Shown in pieces: positions 1 through 11,295 of a DNA stretch of 64,000 nucleotides; position 1 is the stretch's first letter; each line of letters opens with the position of its first letter. Position numbers and translations under genes: made by a program. Location of the stretch: the NCBI GenBank assembly GCA_037953625.1, contig CM075655.1:125061001-125125000 (forward strand), given 5' to 3'. The stretch comes from Crotalaria pallida (Eukaryota > Streptophyta > Magnoliopsida > Fabales > Fabaceae). The notes under the pieces are model-generated. The model was not told the origin of the DNA and did no database searches. It worked only from the letters and a program-made list of their open reading frames with translations.

Positions 1-1216
1 TGCTGTGTAACTTTTTTATAGCTTTTTCGTTGTCCAAACATGGTATATAATCAGCGCTTGCAGTGACATTGCAGAGATACCATGTGTGGCCTTCTTGTTT
101 CTCTTTCTCTCCATTGTTACCATCACTTGATTTGACCTTCTGTCTCTTTTTTTCTTTATGTGATTGATCTGCTTGTGTTGCCCATGCCTTCTTTGACTTG
201 TGATCTTTCTTCTTTGCTTTCGGCTTCTGGCTTTCTTCATTTTCATCTTGGCTTATATGTTTTTCATTTTTATCTGACTCTTCAGTTTGAGAATCTTCAT
301 AGCTTTCTCCCTTTTTAGAATCAACATTTTCATCTTGTTGCTCGTCGTGCGATGTTAACTTTTCATCTTTCTTTGTGATATCACCTTTATCTTCTCTTAA
401 CTGCTCTTTATTTGCTTCTTCTTCCTCGTTTTTAGACCCTCCAGCGTCAAAACTTTGAACATCTTTTTGTTGTGTCTCGCTTTGTTCTAGATTTTCTGCC
501 TCATTTGCATTCTTAGATTCTGTGACATCTTGAGCATTTGCATTTTCTCCTTCATCCTTTTTGTTTCCTTCGGATGCTTCCGTGCTGCTTTGCTCTACTT
601 TCTCAGACTTAGTATTTTGATCATTGTCTGAACCTGATTCGTTTATCAAGGAGGCTTGTTCTTTTGTAGTTAGCGAGCTTTCCTCAGATACTTGAGCATC
701 ACTCGTAGCGCTTTTCTGTTTGTTTGCTTCATTGTTGTTATTCTTATCATCAAATGTGATAGCATCATCAGGGAGATGACCAGGATTGTCTCCAAATACA
801 GTAGTAGTTGTACTTGTATCCTTTTGGCTTTTGCTCTTGGTGGTTGTTTCAGCTGAATCCTCGGTGGTGCTTTTGGTGATGGTTTCAGCAGATTCATCAG
901 TGGTGCTTTTGGTGATTGTTTCCGCCGAGTCATCGGTGATTTTGGTGGTGGTTTCACCAGAGTCTTGTGTGTTTTTGGTGGTGGTTTCAGGGGTGTCATC
1001 GGAGGAAGACAAATCATTGTTGGTGTCCGAAGAGGTATCAATGGCCGTACGGGAAGATATTATCTCATCTGTTTGTGTTTGAGGCGAAATACCAGAGTTG
1101 GAGCTAAACATCCATACACCAAAAACACATAGTGCAATGAAGAGTAATGTTGTCAAGGTTGATACATAAGATGGAGATGATGACCTCCTATTGTTTTTTG
1201 CCTTGAACAATGCCAT
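1..1216 (-). CDS. PMT: PMT-type putative methyltransferase (PMT24-27 group), N-terminal part, cut by window edge
   Basis: Reading from the ATG at 1216 down to base 1 gives 405 codons without a stop; the gene continues outside the window. Residues 1-17 are basic and cytosolic (MALFKAKNNRRSS). Residues 18-37 form one hydrophobic segment, a type II signal anchor. A long, acidic, Ser/Thr/Glu/Lys-rich low-complexity stem follows to about residue 375. Residues 77-127 hold five imperfect 11-13 residue repeats of the form ETTTKxTxDSA. The last residues, C382-NVTASADYIPCLDN and AIKKLHS, are the conserved start of the plant PMT (DUF248/Methyltransf_29) domain. The SAM-binding fold lies beyond the edge. 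Family knowledge: these are Golgi membrane proteins thought to methylate cell-wall pectin; QUA2/TSD2 belongs to the same family. The start fits the usual MAxGKxxR-like N-terminus. Which of PMT24-27 is orthologous cannot be settled from this part. Confidence 0.93.
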   Translation of the reverse strand, partial: MALFKAKNNRRSSSPSYVSTLTTLLFIALCVFGVWMFSSNSGISPQTQTDEIISSRTAIDTSSDTNNDLSSSDDTPETTTKNTQDSGETTTKITDDSAETITKSTTDESAETITKSTTEDSAETTTKSKSQKDTSTTTTVFGDNPGHLPDDAITFDDKNNNNEANKQKSATSDAQVSEESSLTTKEQASLINESGSDNDQNTKSEKVEQSSTEASEGNKKDEGENANAQDVTESKNANEAENLEQSETQQKDVQSFDAGGSKNEEEEANKEQLREDKGDITKKDEKLTSHDEQQDENVDSKKGESYEDSQTEESDKNEKHISQDENEESQKPKAKKKDHKSKKAWATQADQSHKEKKRQKVKSSDGNNGEKEKQEGHTWYLCNVTASADYIPCLDNEKAIKKLHS

Positions 1217-1440
1217 AAGAAGAATGCCTTCTGTGTTGAGAGGAGAGGAGAAGAGAGGAGAATTGAGATGGGGTATAGAAATGTTAAAGGAAATGTTGAA
1301 AGTGAGAAGGCATAGAGAGAGGAATGAGTGATGTTTGTGGAGGAAGATGCGGAAGTGAAGATGGTAAGATGAAAGAGTAGAAATGTTCTAAGTAGGAAAA
1401 TGGAATGTATCATGCAAGATCCAAAAGAGTAGGAGTAGGG
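1217..1440 (-). promoter_or_regulatory. Putative 5' leader/upstream region of the PMT gene
   Basis: The coding strand is pyrimidine-rich just upstream of the PMT start (CT-rich over 1235-1265 and again at 1300-1325), typical of plant 5' leaders. No transcription start or TATA box can be assigned with certainty. Confidence 0.35.
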
Positions 1441-2341
1441 AATTTGTTAAGACAGCATGGTTGCTATATTAAGGATTTGACTTCACAAAGAAACGGTGTG
1501 AGGCTTTGGTCTCCTCTATTTACAACGGTGTGACTTCGCTTTATTTTTCGACCATAATCTAACCTTTGTTTCAGGAGTTCTGTTTTTTTAACTACGAGAA
1601 TGACTAAAACACTTCTTCTTTTTTTCTTTCATAAATTTATACTAGGTTTTAATTTTTCCCTTTTATTTCTCTTCAATCGGATTCATATATTTTACATAAT
1701 GATAGCAATTTCGCTTCTTCCTAATGGAAATTCGATTAAATGCTCGTAAAATATATTTTTCGTTCTTATTTATCTCTCTAGTTTGAATAATTTTTTCTCC
1801 CCTATTATCTAAACAAATTTATTTGAAAAATTAACAAAAATAAGAATTAATGGAATGCATTAATTACAAAAAAAAAAATCTCGTAAATACACGTATTTGT
1901 ATGGTTATGCTCTTTAACTAATAATTGATCTAATATCTTTCTTATAGTAATTTAGTGTTTCTTTCTCTGATTACTCAATCATATTTAAATTTTAATTTGG
2001 AACAAAATATTTTATTAAACTTTACTAAGATAATAAGAACGAGAATGTACTATTTATCTATTCCATTTTGAAGTTAAAAAAATATTAATTGTTATTTTTC
2101 AATTTTACCTTTAATTATTACTCTCTAAATTCACGAAGTATTGAAAAGTGATTAATGCATTAATTATAGAAATATAGTATGAGGCATAATAGAAAAACAC
2201 ACAATAAATTTATTGAAAATTAATATTCTCGTTCCTTATTATAAGTCACTTTTCCCTGATAATTCACGCAGATTAAAAAAAAATCATTACTCTCATATTT
2301 ATCAAAAAATACGTTGTCATTTCAAAGTTATCCTTATTTTT
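1441..2341. other. Intergenic AT-rich sequence, no gene seen
   Basis: No coding signal on either strand. From about 2226 (CTCGTTCCTTATTATAAG) it enters a decayed Stowaway-like MITE whose other terminus is near 2676 (CTTATAATAAGAGACGAGG). The SINE at 2359-2461 is inserted in that MITE. Confidence 0.5.
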
Positions 2342-2358
2342 ATTTTTATTTCTTTTTT

Positions 2359-2461
2359 TTTTTTGGTTTACATGGGAGGTCTGGGACTAGAACCCATGAC
2401 CTGGGGGAGGGGGAAATCCTAAGTGTCCTTGCAGCCACCAACTGGGCTGTCTTACGCGGAC
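2359..2461 (-). mobile_element. tRNA-derived SINE with 17-bp target site duplication
   Basis: On the minus strand there is an A-box-like segment (GCCCAGTTGGTGGCTGC) and a B-box-like segment (ATGGGTTCTAGTCCC), the internal pol III promoter of tRNA-derived SINEs. An A-tail follows (read as T-run at 2359-2364). Exact 17-bp direct repeats (ATTTTTATTTCTTTTTT) flank it at 2342-2358 and 2462-2478. Confidence 0.75.
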
Positions 2462-3023
2462 ATTTTTATTTCTTTTTTAACGAAAGTTATCTCTATCTAA
2501 AACTTTACAATTTTATATATTTTTGTTTATTGTAATTATTATCCTATCATTCCTATGAAATTATGAGGGGTGTATTTGAAATAAACTTTTTAATGCTACT
2601 TAGATATTCTAAAACGACTTATAAAAAGAGACAGAAAAATTTACCGAAATGATATCTTATAATAAGAGACGAGGATACAATAATTATATTTTTTAAATGA
2701 TCGTATTTTTTATGGTTTAGGGTTTAGCCGAAGATAGACAAAAGGCTAACAATACACAAATTAAAAAGCCAAAGAGTTGAAGGACTAAATATCGTCAATA
2801 CAAAATGAATGACTAAAAATTACACTAAGCGCAAAAGCTGATCAACCATAACTGCATTTCGCCATGAAAAGATATACTGCTACGAATACGATGTCCTTGA
2901 ATTTTAGAAAATAAAATTAATGGCACCGTCAAATTTCTTAAACCACTAAATAGTCTGTTATAAAAAGTTTTGGTTTTCGGCCATTGGGCAATATATATGG
3001 GCCACATGCATGCACTAAATACT

Positions 3024-3192
3024 TCTTTTTTTCACCTAGGTATCCGGCCCATTAGGTCGACTAATCCAATACGATGTCCTTGAATCCCGGGATTAAAGTT
3101 TTATTCATCTCCCAATGTTATTGCGGGAGATCGAATCGTGGTTCGCCCTACCAAGTGCAGCCTCTGACATCACTACACTAACAGCTCATTGG
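3024..3192 (-). mobile_element. tRNA-derived SINE, same family as the one at 38120
   Basis: On the minus strand: an A-box-like AGCTGTTAGTGTAGTG, a B-box-like GGTTCGATCTCCCGC in slightly altered form, and a T-run (A-tail) at 3025-3032. Flanked by CTAAATACT at 3015-3023 and 3193-3201. Its body matches 38120-38295 over nearly its whole length, with several substitutions and an indel near the tail. Confidence 0.8.
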
Positions 3193-3714
3193 CTAAATAC
3201 TCAATTCTCTGTCCCTTCTTTTATATATCTTCGTTTTAGCGTAATGTATGCACATGTAGTATAACTTCTCGTAAAAACATAACAAATTCTTTGATCTCCT
3301 ATTTTCAAATAATATTTAAGCTTTTTTTTTTATTTTTGTTCATGAAAGTCCTTTTTTAGTTTTGTTTTTAATCTCAAATTTCATTCATTTTTATCCTACT
3401 ATAATTAGTTCAACATCACCTACTGACCTACCTTACTCTATCACCAATGTAATGATGTCATATCCAGCTTCAGGTATGATAGTCGTTTTACTTGTATGAT
3501 AGCATTTTTGATCTCAACAATCTTCCAAAAAATGATAGCCGATGTCATCATTATCTCCTACTTACTTTAAGATCAATATTACAATTTATCATTATTTCAA
3601 CTTTTAATATCAATAATCAAGATTTTTAATTATTAAATCAATGATCTTATGAAAAGGGAGCATTGAAACAAAACTAAAATGGGAGCATTAAAGAATCACC
3701 CAAAAAAATGTTTT

Positions 3715-4245
3715 CACTTATTTAAATTTTTAGTTCCTGAAATTAGGGTGTGTTTTTTTTAATTAGTTCTTGAACTTTTTATGTTTTGGTTCTGAACTTT
3801 GCATAAACATTTGTAAATAGTCTTTTCATCATTTAAGTGATGTTATAATCGATGGCATATCACGTTATTTTCATAATATCAATAAGTGATGTGCTATGTA
3901 GCGTCACTGGGCACCACATAAATTTTTTTATTAAGAAAATCAATTTTTAAAAAAATATTCAAAATGTTCGATTTTCCTTTAAAAAAATGTGATGTTTAAT
4001 TATTTTTAATAAATTTCAATTTTTTTAATTAAAATATTCATCCAGTATCATGTATTAGCATGTTATTTATTAACGTGGCGAGAGTGACATTGCATATCGG
4101 CGATGTCATCACTACTTAATAGACGAGAAAACCATTTTCAAACATTTGAAAAAAAGTTTAAAATCCTAAAACATAAAAAAAATAAATTCAAGAACTAATT
4201 TTTAAAATGCTTATTTAAGTTTAGTTCTTAAACATATATGCTCTT
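3715..4245. mobile_element. Foldback/TIR element, decayed
   Basis: The left part (AGTTCTTGAACTTTTTATG around 3765-3785) and the right part (CATAAAAAAAATAAATTCAAGAACT around 4170-4196) are long imperfect inverted repeats reaching about 100 bp. No coding sequence lies inside. The exact ends and target duplication could not be set. Similar motifs continue to about 4380 and may be a second damaged copy. Confidence 0.45.
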
Positions 4246-4887
4246 TGGAATTTTTGAAAATTACTTAAATAATGTTTTGATTCCTTAAATTTTGCTTAAA
4301 TTTTTGAAAATTATCATTTTATTACTTAAATAATGATATGACCAGCAACATATCACACTACATTTACCATATCAATAAGTAATTGCCACCAATTATCGAG
4401 ATAGCTGTGCGTCCGCATGGGTCAAACAACAGAAGGAATATAAATAATTGAAGTGCTAACCTGGGATTCCTCTAGCGAGCGAGTGGGCATGTAAAAGAAG
4501 GTTAGGGTCATATCCTATCCTATTTTCCTAATCCTAATCCTAATAATCAAAATAAAGCCTCCTATATATTGGCACGAGTTTAATACAAAGGGAACTTAAT
4601 TCACTGTGCTGTTTTGAATTGTGACACCCAAATTTGGTAGCTTTTGGTGAACTGGTTTCAACTTAACTTGAGCCAATGAAAACGTTTGGCAGATTCTTCA
4701 ATTTTCATGAAGAATTTTTTAACCTACGCATGTATAGGATAAATTTTTTTTTAAGTAAAGTTTTATTAAAAAATAGTTACTTAATGGATAAAAAATATTC
4801 TTTTAGCTTTTCAATAATAAGTTAGATACGAGTGTTAGCAACAGTGACCTGATCGTAATCAACTTGAACCTATGTAGATACGAGTAG

Positions 4888-5527
4888 ATGACTGGGGCTG
4901 GAGAAGATATTATTTATGGATCCTTTGTCTCCCACGCTGCTATATATATAGCTACTTGTGGAGGAATGTTTAGAGACCACTTTGATGTTTTTGTGGTCGT
5001 TTTTTCATCGAAAGCTTCGCTCGTGTTCTTGTGTTCTATAATGCATGCAGAATTGTGGGCCATTTTCCATGGCTTTTAACCGGCTATTGATAGAGGTTTT
5101 ACCAAGATCGTTATGGAGTCCCACTTTCATGTTGTGGTTTGCTTTCTTCGGTTTGGTTGTATATATTGATACACATGTTTGTGCTCCTCTTATTAAGGAC
5201 ATTCAGCTCATCATTAAGAATGTGGAGGTTACATGGGTGCATGTATTTAAGGAAGCTAATAAAGTACGTAAAAAAAAATGAAAAAAGAAAATGAAAACCA
5301 ATAACGTTGTTGATCCCTCACTAATGTAGCATTATGAGAATTTTTTTTATGTACTTAACATGGTACTTTAGATTTTTTTTATGAGAATTTTTATGTTATT
5401 GTTCCTTCATCGGTTATATATTAATTTGCTATTATCAGGTGAATAGGCCAATACTCTTTTCTACAGAGGCATTTTTTCTTTTTTGGTTTTGGATGCTAAG
5501 CCCTGTTTATTCATTAAAAAAAATTAT
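4888..5527 (+). pseudogene. LINE-type RNase H domain remnant with 3' tail
   Basis: Frame 1 from 4888 reads CGGMFRDH, then HAELWAIFHGF, an in-frame stop at about 5078-5080, and PAIDRGFTKIVMES directly after it. A different frame then reads VTWVHVFKEANKV at about 5224-5262. These match, in order, the GGxxRD, AELWAL, GxxxxxxES and HVxREANxxAD blocks of the plant RNase H (RVT_3) domain found in L1-type LINEs. One stop and at least one frameshift break it. Downstream, GGATGCTAAGCCC at 5488-5500 and an A-run at 5517-5523 look like a LINE 3' end. It is a dead copy. An alternative is a degenerate host RNase H-like gene. Confidence 0.7.
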
Positions 5528-5576
5528 GGATGATATGAGACCAATTTTATACAGTGTGCATCTTTATTATTGACAA

Positions 5577-5600
5577 TATATATATATATATATATATATA
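5577..5600. repeat. (TA)n microsatellite
   Basis: About 12 TA units in AT-rich flanking DNA. Confidence 0.85.
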
Positions 5601-5650
5601 ATATGGGGATTTGCTAATTTGCATAAAGTTTTTTTTTCAATTGGAATATT

Positions 5651-6390
5651 TTAGCATTGTGTACCAAATTATTATAGACAAAAATGCTCTTATATATTTT
5701 GTGAGAACAAGTTATAATGATTAAGGATATTTTAATAATTTTCTTTTCTAAAATTAAAAAAAAAAAATCTCACCTCTAACCTTCCAACCCCACTTCTACG
5801 GTTCTACCCTCTCCCCTCTTTCTCTTTTCTTCTTTGTCCCACTCTCCTACAAGCCCAACCGCCAGCGTTGGCATCGGCACCGGCACCACCAACCCCCCAC
5901 AGTCTGCGCCGGATATATCCCAACCACCCAAATCCACACTACCAGCGGCACCCAACCCACCTAAATCAGCAAACCCACGCCCCATCGCGCACCCCTATCC
6001 TCGCCAACCATCACGCACCGAGCAAAGCCACCATCGGATCACAAACTCGAATGCAGAGCCACCAACAGGTCATAAACCATCGTGCACAGGTGCTAGTGGA
6101 GCGTGGAAGAGTGATGTCGTCGCCGACGACGGTGGACCTCAGGAGAGAGGAGAGAGAGACATGAAAGAAGTGAAACATGGAAGAGAAAAGAGAAGGATAG
6201 ATGCAAAAGTGGCTAGATGCTTCATACTTTGAAATGGAGGAGTCGAATGAGATTCGAGGAGAGAGGAGAGAGAATTTTTTTATAAAAAGTTTAATAAATT
6301 TCATTTTACTAAAATAGTGTTCACAGTTAACTTTATTTTTTAAAACAAAGTTGGTTATTTTTGACCAAATAATAAGGTACACATTTCTAA
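5651..6390. mobile_element. TIR element with GC-rich interior (possible Mutator-like, gene-fragment-carrying type)
   Basis: The ends are imperfect inverted repeats: TTAGCATTGTGTACCAAATT at 5651 and, reversed, TTAGAAATGTGTACCTTATT ending at 6390; the match continues to GACAAAAAT/GGTCAAAAAT. The core at about 5770-6140 is far richer in GC than its surroundings. It has a Pro/Ser-rich open frame of 132 codons (5834-6232) and an overlapping Gly-rich frame on the other strand; neither resembles a family I know. No clear 9-bp target duplication was found, so superfamily assignment is tentative. Confidence 0.5.
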
Positions 6391-6430
6391 CATGATCCTT
6401 CTTGATAATGAGAGGGTACATGTTAGTATA

Positions 6431-6455
6431 TGTATATATATATATATATATATAT
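6431..6455. repeat. (TA)n microsatellite
   Basis: TA run directly outside the left end of the TIR element that begins at 6461; it may include its target site. Confidence 0.8.
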
Positions 6456-6658
6456 GAGAGATCGGTTTATACCAGTGTAATTTGATTTAAGTTACACTTG
6501 ATCTCAATCATTGATTCTACTTCCATCTAATGGTCTAAAATGTAGAATTTATTACTCTCCTATTTTTTCTCCTTTTCACTTTTTTTTTTTTTGGTATTTT
6601 CTTTCTCTCTCACTATTATCTTTTTTTTTTGTCACTTAAAAAAAAGTCTTTTGCATTT

Positions 6659-6845
6659 TTGGTGTACACCAACCGATACCCGGATTTGGTTAACCAAGAA
6701 TTCTACTCATTCGATCCAACTGAAAGCTCACACTAAACGGTAGGGGTCTCCCAGCGGAGGTTACTCCATACCCAAGGCTAGAACTCGAGACCAATTGGTT
6801 AAGGGACCAAGTGAGCTACCACTTGACCAACTCCAAGTTGGTAAA
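6659..6845 (-). mobile_element. tRNA-derived SINE with 12-bp target duplication
   Basis: Minus strand: A-box-like TTGGTCAAGTGGTAGCTCAC and B-box-like CTCGAGTTCTAGCC. TCTTTTGCATTT flanks it at 6647-6658 and 6846-6857. The same family occurs at 13246-13373 (TTGGTCAAGT, GCTGGGAGACC). Confidence 0.75.
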
Positions 6846-7180
6846 TCTTTTGCATTTGAAAATTGATCTTTTGTTTTTTTATCACTTAAAAAAAATCTTT
6901 TGCATTTGAAAAATGGTCTTTGAAAATTGAATTTGAAAAATAACATAAGACTAGTGGAGAAATATGCACCATCTACAAGCCTACTACTTCACCGTTAAGA
7001 ACCATCTTGCAACATCTCTGAAAAAAAATTGCAACACGGAGAGAACACGTTTTTTCAACCAATGTTTACTTATTGTTGAACAAGTTATTAAGATCATTTT
7101 TCAAATTCAATTTATAATATAATTTGGCCAATCTTTCTCATTTGAAAAAAAAAATTACTAAAACACTGCTATTTGCATAA

Positions 7181-8928
7181 TCAACATATATTAAAATAGG
7201 TGAAGTTGAGGGGTATTTTTTTACTTTCCCTCCATGATAGTTTTTCCTTCCAAATTTGTTTCTAATCCTAACCATCCATTGCAAATTAATCACATCCGTT
7301 CATATCCCTCCTAAATTTCATTCTAATCCTAGTCATCCATTGCAAGTAAATCACATCCGTCCATATATTTTTAATCTTTTCATTTTCCTTTCATTTTATG
7401 ACTGCTTACAATTGAAACAGTTAGTATTTCTCATTATTTCCTTTCAATATGCGATGCAACAAATGCTATTCTGACCGCTTACAATTGATAGTCATGGAAA
7501 GCTTGAAAAGTGACAAGGTTACATTAAGCATATGAACAAATAGTAATTTTTTTTTAATTGGTAGAAAGCCTTCCTTTCAATTAGTATTTTTTCCATTTTT
7601 TTTGGTATTTTTAAGTGTTTGAATTTTGCTCAAATATTTCATAATACAGAGACTTGAGACTTGATGGTACACAAAAGAAAATCAAAGAATATGAAGAAGG
7701 AAGTGAAATTCTTTTCAATATTGCGTTGATCTTTAACACAATATTTCTTCTCAATATTTCTTTTTTTTATAATATGTTGATCATGAAAGTCTTCCTTTCA
7801 ATTTATCATTTAAATTTTTGTTTAAACATATTACCTTGATGATTTCAATGAAATTCACTTCTTTGGTGACCAAACTTACAAGGTAGTCCATCATATTATT
7901 ATGCAAATTTTTTATTTTATCAAAGCTACTATGTGCACCATCGTAATTTTCTGCCCCTCTAGGCCTCTACAATCTGCATATATATAAATGCTTGGTCATT
8001 TTGTTTTCTATTTAAAGCTTATTTGTTACCGGCCTTTCGTCTTTCAATGGGATTTTTTTTATTTTTGGTATCAAAATGCCACTTGCAAAAAAAAAACGTA
8101 TAAAGAAGGAAACCTTGGTTGTTTGAGCATATGAACAGTTAGTATTTTTTTTTTATTTTTTAAATTGGTGGAAAGCCTTCATTTCAACTGAAATTATTTC
8201 TTTATTAAGTATATTTTATTTCCTTATTTGTCATAAACATTAAGCATATGAACAGTTAATATTATTTTTTTTAATTGGTAGCTAGAAAGTTTTTTCATTT
8301 TTTTGGTATTTTTAAGTGTTTGAATTTTGCTCAAATATTTCTTAATACAGGGACTTAATTAAGACTTGATGGTGCATAAAATAAAATCAAAGAATGTGAA
8401 GAAGTAAGTTAAATTCTTTTCAATATTGCGTTGATCTTTAAAACAATATTTCTTCTCAATATTTATTTTTTTAATAATATGTTGATCATGAAAGTCTTCC
8501 TTCCAATTTATCATTTAAATTTTTTATTAAACATATTACCTTGATGATTTCAATTATTATTTTTTTTTGGGTATCAAAATGCTTCAAGTTGCCTCACAAA
8601 AGTTGTTGTAAGTTGTAACATGCAAGCTGTTGGCATTTTTACACAATTCTGGATGCTAACACGAATCCTCTTTCTTGTTTTAAATTATTCCTTTAATGCC
8701 CAAATAACTGTAAACGTGTGTGTATAATAATATTTCTTTTCAATACTGTGTTGATCTTTAACACAATATTTCTTCTCAATATTTCTTTTTTTATAATATG
8801 TTGATAATGAAAGCCTTCCTTTCAATTTATCATTTCAATTTATTCAATCACATGTAAATAAAATTAATGTTTAATGTTTGAACATAGCAAAATTTAAGAT
8901 CCGTGCATCGCACGGACAATTTTCCTAG
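7181..8928 (+). mobile_element. Non-autonomous Helitron (copy 1)
   Basis: The 5' end is TCAACATATATTAAAATAGG, starting with TC after A7180. The 3' end is CTAG (8925-8928) followed by T8929, an A|T insertion site. A hairpin CCGTGC-ATC-GCACGG at 8901-8915 sits 9 bases before CTAG, as in plant Helitrons. The first ~25 bases and the hairpin match copy 2 at 60390-63084. There is no Rep/helicase frame. The interior consists of direct repeats (7256-7370; 7525-7855; 8237-8557; 8735-8845) rather than recognisable captured exons. Confidence 0.8.
7525..8845. repeat. Direct repeats inside Helitron 1
   Basis: A block of about 330 bp at 7525-7855 (GGTATTTTTAAGTGTTTGAA, then ATTGCGTTGATCTTTAA, then TTACCTTGATGATTTCAA) recurs at 8237-8557 with small changes. 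Its central part recurs at 8735-8845. A short block (GAACAGTTAGTATT) also recurs at 8130. Confidence 0.75.
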
Positions 8929-9382
8929 TGAAAGAAAAAAGAAGAAGTCAAATTTTAAGTATTTTGAGTCATAATTTTACTTTTCAAATCTTTCTCCAAT
9001 GGTTTATTTATTCATGTTCACACATGTAGCATTCAATCAAACATTGGCATAAGAATTTTATTTATTTTTTAAATTAGACTATAATTGGTAGGTGCCCACT
9101 AACTAATAATAGAATAGTTTAGTTCATTAGGATCTAATGCACGAATGATACAGTGAGTGAGTGAGTGTAAGGGAGAGAGACAGTGAAGGAGGTGAGAGAA
9201 TTTAAGAGAAAGAAAATTAAATTAAAAAGATATAGAATAAAAATATGACAAGTAGAAAGTTTAAACAAAAAAATGAATGGAGAAAAATTAGGGAAGACAA
9301 AATATTTAACCTAAACCATTGGATTAATGTAAAATTGATGGTTAGAATTGAGTATAGCTAAACTCAAATTACACCGGTGTAA

Positions 9383-9388
<6 letters not shown>

Positions 9389-9436
<48 letters not shown>
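9389..9436. repeat. (TA)n microsatellite
   Basis: About 24 TA units directly after the right end of the 6461-9388 element. Confidence 0.85.
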
Positions 9437-9437
<1 letters not shown>

Positions 9438-11112
9438 GATTAAGAGACTTACTTAAAAATATTTACACATAAACCTACACATAAAATTGTGACACTTATC
9501 ATTTATATTCTTTCATTTTATTATTATAATTTAAAAAGTGACACATATCCAAAAATTATATATGTGTGTGAGAGAGAGAGAGAGATTTAAAGTTATGTAG
9601 GAGTTTTTTATTTTCAAGAAATGAATTTTCATTATTAGTGCAAACTGCAGAGTAGCTAGAAACCTCGGGGACTATTAGGATAGCTTGTTTCTTGTTAGCA
9701 CGCATGACCCAAACAATAATAATGAGAAGAGAAGAGTATTAGTTAAGTATTCAAATGTAGTTAAATGTTGTTGAAAAATGTGTTTTTTTAATTATTTTTG
9801 AAAGATACTAAAGTGTAATGGACTTATTTTTTTATTTTTTTTTGAGGTAATCTTAATAAGTGTTCTTAAGATATTTGTTAGCAAAACCCTAATTAAAAAG
9901 TTAATTATATAACCTAAACATTTGTTAGCAAGAACCTAACTTGAATGTAAGTTACAACCTACCAGAAATTGTTCGGTAATCGGTATCATCATAGATCAGT
10001 CATTGATTTCTTATGATGCCAGTTTTCTTCCCCTATACAGGCACCTAATCCTAGTACGAGCAAGCACTTATTAGTGGGACATATAGATTAGCTTATACTA
10101 AAACACTTTCTACATTTGAACATTGATTTGTCCTCTAAGCCTTCAAATAATTTGCTCTGTACGACTGGGTACTCATAAAGCTAAGTAAGCAAGTCTAATT
10201 ACGAACAAGTTTGGGATGCACACGGTAAAATAGAGAAATATAATTATTAAGGATTTTTTTTTTAATGTGCGACTTAGGATATATGTTAAAAAATTTATAT
10301 AAAGTAGGTCTATATTAAGAATTGATACATTTATAAAATACATGTCCAATAATTACATCAATTTTTAATACAATCTTATATTATAAATTTTTCAACGTAT
10401 GAAAAATCCAATTATTAAAAGCCAAAGAGATAAAGAACTTTCATATTGGCGTTATGACCAGTGAGCACACTCATATAAAATAATCAAAAGGTAGTGCATG
10501 CAAAAGATTGATGTTACCCTGTTACTATTTTGGGCGGTGCGTCACTTTCATCATGCACTAGACCATAGTATAAATGGATGGTACTAATGAGCTGCTTGTC
10601 CAATCGAGGCTACGCCAATTTGATGCCCGGAAATTCCTTAGGGGTAAATAAAATAACTGTAATGATACATGAATATTTAGATTTGATATTTGAATTTAGG
10701 GCATTGTAAATAAGTGTTTTTAGAGTATTTGTAAAGGTTACTATATATTTTTTTAAAAAAATCAAGTTAAAATTTATCATTTTCTCGAAAACATAAAAAG
10801 ATTTACATTTTTCAATAACTTTTATATATAATTGTTTCCTTAGCAAGTGCCCTTGCAATTTTTTTTGAATTTAATTTTTGATTTATCTTATATATATTTT
10901 TATTATTTTTTAATACAACACAACTCCGACTTTAAATTTGGATGTCAATTACATATATGTGTTCACATAATACTATTGTTATTTATAATATTAATTGATT
11001 TTTTTTAAAAACATATTTATTTACTTCTTATTTTATTTTAGTTAATAATCAATTCATACTATATTTATTTATCTTTTTACTCAAAAGTCACTTCACTCTA
11101 CATCGGCACTTA
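9437..11112. other. AT-rich intergenic DNA, no gene seen
   Basis: Contains a (GA)n run at 9572-9587. At 9770-9900 and 10680-10860 there are pieces of the small MITE family marked by AAGTG(C/T)CCTT ends and an internal TTCTCGA(A/G)A. No coding evidence was found; the 82-codon frame on the minus strand at 10610-10858 lies inside such a piece. Confidence 0.5.
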
Positions 11113-11295
11113 TACTCCCTCAGTTCCATATTCCTTGACCTTTTAGACCAATACACACGAATTTAAAAAAATGTTGATTATTGTAAGTTTTATACGTATT
11201 TTATCTAAAATAATCATATTTAATCTTTATTGAAAATTGTAGATAGGAGTAAAATTTAATCTTTATTAGGAAACATGTTCATTAATTAACGTATA

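Larger units (their letters stand above)
6461..9388. mobile_element. Non-autonomous TIR element hosting a SINE and a Helitron
   Basis: The left end ATCGGTTTATACCAGTGTAA (6461) matches the reverse complement of the right end, ATCGGTTTACACCGGTGTAA (ending at 9388). The similarity continues inward for more than 100 bp (ATCATTGATT / AACCATCAAT; AATGGTCTA / AATGGTTTA). Both ends abut TA repeats, so a target duplication cannot be read. Removing the SINE (6659-6845 plus one duplication) and the Helitron (7181-8928) leaves about 1 kb. No transposase sequence was found. Confidence 0.6.

Noticed and set aside
670..1082. Open frames of 123 (minus) and 98 (plus) codons over the PMT exon
   Set aside because: They are off-frame shadows of the repetitive PMT stem coding sequence.
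2366..2461. tRNA-like promoter boxes taken as a tRNA gene (also at 13246, 18857, 30845, 34142, 38120, 46631)
   Set aside because: No cloverleaf or acceptor stem can be formed; most copies have A-tails, tRNA-unrelated bodies and target duplications, so they are SINEs.
5834..6232. 132-codon Pro/Ser-rich frame as a gene
   Set aside because: It lies in the GC-rich core of a TIR element, has equally open frames on the other strand and no recognisable domain.
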